The notes beneath the pieces are model-generated. The model did no database searches and was not told the origin of the DNA. It saw only the letters and a program-made list of their open reading frames with translations. A stretch of 36,155 nt of DNA from contig MKVY01000039.1 in assembly GCA_001899525.1 (NCBI GenBank), positions 39,066 to 75,220 on the forward strand, given 5' to 3'. Both the position numbers and the translations under genes were made by a program. Origin of the DNA: Rhizobiales bacterium 65-9. GTDB lineage: Bacteria > Pseudomonadota > Alphaproteobacteria > Rhizobiales > Beijerinckiaceae. Positions within the stretch are counted from its first letter, which is position 1; every line of letters starts with the position of its first letter. This document shows positions 32,860-36,155 of the stretch, piece by piece.

Positions 32860-33687
32860 TCAATACTGGATGACGCCGTGGCGCATGAAGCTGTCGGTGA
32901 TCATGTCCACATATTCGTTGAACTTCGGGCTCGTCACGACAGCCTTGTCGCGCGGGCGCGGCAGGTCGATGTCGATCACCCGGTCGATGCGGCCGGGCCT
33001 TGGCGTCATCACCACCACGCGGTCAGCCAGCGCCACCGCCTCCGATATTCCGTGCGTGATGAAGATCGTCGTCTGGCGGCGGTCGAGCCACAATTTCTCG
33101 AGATCGATCCGCATCTGCTCGCGCGTCAGCGCGTCGAGCGCGCCGAACGGCTCGTCCATCATCAGCAGCGGCGGATCATGGATCAGAGCGCGGACGATGG
33201 CCGCGCGCTGCCGCATGCCGCCGGAGAGTTCGCGCGGCATCCGGTCGTGGAAATCGCCGAGACCGACCTTTCCGAGCAGTTCGATGGCCCGGGCGCGATA
33301 GTCTTTCGGATTGAGCCCGCGCAGTTCGACCTGCGCCAGCACATTGTCGAGAATATTGCGCCAGTCGAGCAGCACCGGATTCTGGAAGACCACGCCGAGG
33401 CGCGTATAGGGCCCGCGCACCTGCTGGCCGTCGATGCGCACCGCGCCCGACGAGCAGCCGATCAGGCCGGCGACGATTTTCAGCAGCGTGCTCTTGCCGC
33501 AGCCGGACGGCCCGACGATGGCGATGAACTCGCCGGAGCGGATGGAGAGATCGACCCGGTCGAGCGCGCGCGTCGTCGTCGCGCCGCGGCGGAAGACATG
33601 CGCCACCGCGTCGATGTCGATCGGCGCGCCGTCGCCGGCGGACGCGCGTTGCGCGCGCCCGCCATCAATTGCGCGAAGGGCGCTCAC
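32860..33687 (-). CDS. NitT/TauT-type ABC transporter ATPase
   Basis: A 275-residue ATPase of the SsuB/TauB/ThiZ branch. Walker A GPSGCGKST at residues 59-67, Q-loop region VVFQNPVLLDWRNI, signature LSGGMRQRAAI, Walker B LLMMDEPFGALD, H-loop FITHGISEAV, and a C-terminal MTPRPGRIDRVIDIDLPRPR typical of this branch. Translation starts at GTG 33687, whose GTGA overlaps the binding-protein stop. About 24 low-complexity residues precede the domain. It energises the permease at 34700-35527. Substrates of the branch include sulfonates, nitrate, pyrimidine precursors and riboflavin, so the ligand is open. Confidence 0.95.
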   Translation of the reverse strand: MSALRAIDGGRAQRASAGDGAPIDIDAVAHVFRRGATTTRALDRVDLSIRSGEFIAIVGPSGCGKSTLLKIVAGLIGCSSGAVRIDGQQVRGPYTRLGVVFQNPVLLDWRNILDNVLAQVELRGLNPKDYRARAIELLGKVGLGDFHDRMPRELSGGMRQRAAIVRALIHDPPLLMMDEPFGALDALTREQMRIDLEKLWLDRRQTTIFITHGISEAVALADRVVVMTPRPGRIDRVIDIDLPRPRDKAVVTSPKFNEYVDMITDSFMRHGVIQY

Positions 33688-34658
33688 GGCTGCACGAACT
33701 CGTTGGTGTGGAACGCGGTCCAGTCCGCCTTCGTGTCGAGATCGCGATACTGCTTCAGCAGCGCGATCGTCTCGGCCCAGTCCTTTTCGGCGCCAAGCCC
33801 GACCTTGCCTTTCGAGTTCGGCGAATCGAGCAGCTCGAGATCGACCTTGAGCTGATCGAGGGTCGAATCGCGGTTGAGGTCGGGCTTCGCCTTCATCGCG
33901 GCGTCGACCGCCGCGGCGGGATTCTTCTTCGCCGCCTCCCAGGATTTGATCGACGCCTGCACGAAGCGCTTCACCAGATCGGGATTTGATTTGATCAGGT
34001 CGGTCTTGGTCAGGATCGTCATGCCGACGATGTTCGCGCCGTTTTCCGCATAGCGCAGCGCGGCCGGCTCCTGGCCCTTGTATTTGACCAGGAAGAACTG
34101 GTCGTCGACGCCGCCGAGCAGGCCGTCGACGCGCTTTTCGAGCAGCGCGACGACTTTCGCCGCCGGGTCGACCTGCACGAACGAGACCTTGTTGATGTCG
34201 ATCTTGTTCGCCGCCGCGAGCGCGCGCAGAAGCTGGCCGAGCGGGTCGCCGGGCGAGACCGCGACGGATTTTCCTTCCAGATCCTTCGGCGTCTTGATCG
34301 GGTTCGAGGCGAGCGAGATCACCGAATAGCCGGTCGAGTTCAGAAGCGACATCACCGACTTGATCTCGGCGCCTTTCGCGGCGAGCCCGATGAGGCTGGA
34401 GGAATCGGCCATGCCGAACGTGTCCGAGCCGGCGGCGACGACCTGCACGGTGTTCGCCGAGCCGCGCCCTTCGTTGATCGTCAGGTCGATGCCGGCGTCG
34501 CGGAAATAGCCCAGCTCCTTGCCGTAATAGTAGGGCGTGTGCAGGCCGCCGACATACCAGTTGAGCCTGAGCGAGACCTTGTCCTGCGCCATCGCGGGCG
34601 CGGCCGCCAGAGATGCGAGGCCGGCGATGAGGCCCACAGCCAGTCGTCTTGTTTTCAT
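33684..34658 (-). CDS. NitT/TauT-type ABC binding protein (NMT1/THI5-like)
   Basis: Periplasmic receptor of 324 residues. The Sec signal is MKTRRLAVGLIAGLASLAAAP then AMAQD; a GGGGAGG ribosome site lies 5 bases before the ATG. The mature N-terminus, SLRLNWYVGGLHTPYYYGKE followed by LGYFRDAGIDLTI, is characteristic of NMT1/THI5-like receptors (ThiY, RibY, SsuA relatives), with NEGRGSANTVQVVAAGSD for ligand contact. It follows the permease gene by 41 bases and is coupled to the ATPase gene. Pyrimidine or aromatic amine-type ligands are suggested by the WYVGGLH-like start, but this is weak inference. Confidence 0.93.
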   Translation of the reverse strand: MKTRRLAVGLIAGLASLAAAPAMAQDKVSLRLNWYVGGLHTPYYYGKELGYFRDAGIDLTINEGRGSANTVQVVAAGSDTFGMADSSSLIGLAAKGAEIKSVMSLLNSTGYSVISLASNPIKTPKDLEGKSVAVSPGDPLGQLLRALAAANKIDINKVSFVQVDPAAKVVALLEKRVDGLLGGVDDQFFLVKYKGQEPAALRYAENGANIVGMTILTKTDLIKSNPDLVKRFVQASIKSWEAAKKNPAAAVDAAMKAKPDLNRDSTLDQLKVDLELLDSPNSKGKVGLGAEKDWAETIALLKQYRDLDTKADWTAFHTNEFVQP

Positions 34659-34699
34659 ATCATCCTCCCCTTGATGCTTTTTGCGCTTGTTTGATGTTG

Positions 34700-35527
34700 T
34701 CAGACGCCGGTCACGCCCGCGGGCCGCTGCGACACGTGCCAGGGGATGACGAGCTTCTCGATGAGTTCGACGACGTAATAGACCGCGAGGCCGATGAGGC
34801 TGAGCAGGATGATGATGGCGAACACCATCGGCGTTTCGAGATTGCCGTTATATTGCTGCAGCAGATAGCCGAGGCCGCGATCGGCGGCGACGAACTCCGC
34901 GACGACGGCGGCCGTGGCCGCCAGCGCCGCGCCTACCTTCAGGCCGGTGAAGATTCCGGGAAGCGCCTGCGGCAGGCTGATCTTGAAGAACAGCCGCCAG
35001 CCGCCCGCGCCCGTCGTGCGGGCGAAATCGGCGATCTCGGGATCGACCGACTTGAAGCCGGCGACGCTCGACACCACGATCGGGAAGAAGCACAGCAGAA
35101 ACACGATCAGCAGCTTCGGCGTGAAACCGAATCCGAGCCAGATGATGAAGAGCGGCGCGATGGCGATCTTCGGGATGATCTGAAGGAAGACGATCAGCGG
35201 ATAGACCGATTCCTCCATGAAGCGCGACCGCGCCACCGCGAGCGACAGCGGCACGCTGACGACGATCGCGAGCAGATAGCCGGCGACGATCTCGGTCGTC
35301 GTCACCCAGGCGCCCTGCATCACCGTGTCCGAGCGCTTGAGGAATTCCGTCCACACCTTGGAGGGCGGCGGCAGCAGATATTCCTTCACCCCGAACAGCT
35401 TCACCGCATATTCCCAGAGCAGGAACAGCGCGAGGAAGACGAGGATCATGCCGCCGCGCTTGCGCAGCCAGGCGAGGAAAGGCGAAGGTTCGGCCTCCGC
35501 CGGCTGATCGAGAGCGGTGTTGGTCAT
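34700..35527 (-). CDS. NitT/TauT-type ABC transporter permease
   Basis: Inner-membrane permease of 275 residues of the SsuC/TauC type, with about six helices. A short polar N-terminus (about 25 residues) leads to helix 1 (MILVFLALFLLWEYAVKLFG), then LLPPPSKVWTEFLKRSD, a family block. The cytoplasmic contact loop is near FARTTGAGGWRLFFKISLPQ, which matches this branch. Its start overlaps the cupin stop by ATGA, so regulator, cupin and transporter genes are tightly coupled. It forms a homodimeric pore with the ATPase at 32860 and receives ligand from the receptor at 33684. Confidence 0.94.
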   Translation of the reverse strand: MTNTALDQPAEAEPSPFLAWLRKRGGMILVFLALFLLWEYAVKLFGVKEYLLPPPSKVWTEFLKRSDTVMQGAWVTTTEIVAGYLLAIVVSVPLSLAVARSRFMEESVYPLIVFLQIIPKIAIAPLFIIWLGFGFTPKLLIVFLLCFFPIVVSSVAGFKSVDPEIADFARTTGAGGWRLFFKISLPQALPGIFTGLKVGAALAATAAVVAEFVAADRGLGYLLQQYNGNLETPMVFAIIILLSLIGLAVYYVVELIEKLVIPWHVSQRPAGVTGV

Positions 35528-35976
35528 GCGCCCGCTTTTTCCGTGGTCGGCGCGACATCGAACACGCCGAACGAGGCCGGCATGTTGATCTCGATGAGCT
35601 CCAGATCGTCGGCGCGACCGACGACATTGTGCGGAACGCCGGCCGGCTGCGAGAGGCAGGCGCCGGCGCGCGCCGTCACGTCGCCGTCGACGCCTTCATA
35701 GCGGAAGCTGATCCAGCCCCGCAGCACGAACACGAAGTGGCCTGTCATGTCGTGCCAGTGCCAGCCGGTTTCCTTCTCGAATGGCTTGATGGCGCGGATA
35801 TGTTTCGCGCCGACCTTGCCCCCGGTCGCTTTCGCAAGGCCGAGATCGCGATATTCGACGTCCGCGCGCGGGCCGTCGCGCGTGAAGGGAGCGTCCGCGT
35901 CCACCAGCGAGAAAGCGGTCAGCGCGTCGGCGAGCGGGAGCGGGCCGGCGTAATGCGGCCTGGCGGCGTCAGACAT
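35524..35976 (-). CDS. Cupin-domain protein
   Basis: A 150-residue small cupin. Motif 1 is His-rich: H73, H75 and H80 in GWHWHDMTGHFVFVLRG, and motif 2 has H116 in PAGVPHNVVG, so a metal site is likely, though the acidic ligand of the standard set is not obvious. ATG 35976 overlaps the IclR stop (ATGTCTGA), and its own stop overlaps the permease start. Placed between regulator and transporter, it could sense or modify the imported compound. It is unlike the other cupin at 18022-18558 in length and motif details. Function unknown. Confidence 0.85.
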   Translation of the reverse strand: MSDAARPHYAGPLPLADALTAFSLVDADAPFTRDGPRADVEYRDLGLAKATGGKVGAKHIRAIKPFEKETGWHWHDMTGHFVFVLRGWISFRYEGVDGDVTARAGACLSQPAGVPHNVVGRADDLELIEINMPASFGVFDVAPTTEKAGA

Positions 35977-36155
35977 GGGCGGCGGACCTTTCTGCGGATG
36001 CGGCTGGCCGGTGTTGCGGCGTCGATGGCGCGCGGATCGGCCATAGGAGGCTGAGCTCCCTGGCCGCGGCGAGAAGCTCTTGCGCGAGGGCCGCGCGGCG
36101 CTCCGTCGTCAGCCGCGTCGCCGGGCCCGCGATGCTGAGCGTGCCGACGGCGGGC
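35969..36155 (-). CDS. IclR family transcriptional regulator, C-terminal fragment
   Basis: Only the last 61 codons are visible, read from 36154 down to TGA at 35971-35969. The peptide PAVGTLSIAGPATRLTTERR, then AALAQELLAAARELSLLW, is the ligand-domain end of IclR regulators (compare AALSVSGPAQRL in the complete IclR gene at 30460). The tail after ELSLLWP is Ala/Pro/Arg-rich and unconserved. It overlaps the cupin gene by 8 bases, so it heads the operon and most likely regulates it. The DNA-binding domain lies beyond the window. Confidence 0.85.
   Translation of the reverse strand, partial: PAVGTLSIAGPATRLTTERRAALAQELLAAARELSLLWPIRAPSTPQHRPAASAERSAAHV

Overview
The window is GC-rich with the Ala/Arg/Gly-heavy codon use, dense ATGA-coupled operons and catabolic repertoire typical of an alphaproteobacterium, probably Rhizobiales/Hyphomicrobiales. 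That assignment is inference; no rRNA or other phylogenetic marker is present. I see no tRNA, transposase, integrase, CRISPR array or phage gene. Almost all of it is small-molecule uptake and catabolism: parts of five ABC import systems with their enzymes and regulators.

Region A (1-12548): sugar or sugar-acid use. The plus strand starts with the tail of a solute-binding protein, then two MalFG-type permeases, a tagatose-3-epimerase-like TIM barrel and a Gfo/Idh/MocA oxidoreductase. On the minus strand lies uxuA-idnD (mannonate dehydratase and an L-idonate/L-gulonate-type 5-dehydrogenase). Divergent from uxuA is a second sugar ABC set (Tat-type binding protein, two permeases) followed by three consecutive Gfo/Idh/MocA genes. 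A promoter with a GGTCAACC palindrome in its spacer sits between the divergent units. No sugar-type ATPase gene is present. The likely chemistry is oxidation and epimerisation of an unusual polyol or aldonate, converging on D-mannonate and 2-keto-3-deoxygluconate.

Region B (12719-21152): a minus-strand operon, binding protein > cupin > amidase > DppB-like > DppC-like > fused double ATPase, encodes a complete peptide-type importer plus a cytoplasmic amidase. A divergent TetR regulator has a TCAACC-N4-GGTTGA palindrome in the shared upstream region, overlapping a perfect TTGACA on the operon strand.

Region C (21240-22918): UDP-glucose 6-dehydrogenase (ugd) converging on a small coiled-coil protein of unknown function.

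Region D (23224-31236): a plus-strand operon of class III aminotransferase, MlrC-like M81 metallopeptidase, family 5 binding protein, DppC- and DppB-like permeases, SDR dehydrogenase and IclR regulator. It has no ATPase and may borrow the one in region B.

Region E (31237-36155): a minus-strand operon of IclR regulator (partial), cupin, NitT/TauT-type permease, binding protein and ATPase, a DapA-superfamily protein and an alpha/beta-barrel-like protein. The DapA-like protein keeps the Schiff-base lysine but lacks the hydroxyl triad of true dihydrodipicolinate synthase. Its last gene abuts the region D IclR gene with no base between the stops.

The most interesting points are the aminotransferase/MlrC transport operon, the triad-less DapA-like enzyme, the epimerase with Gln at a metal-ligand position, the oxidoreductase with a degenerate nucleotide-binding loop, and the two operator-like palindromes placed on promoters.
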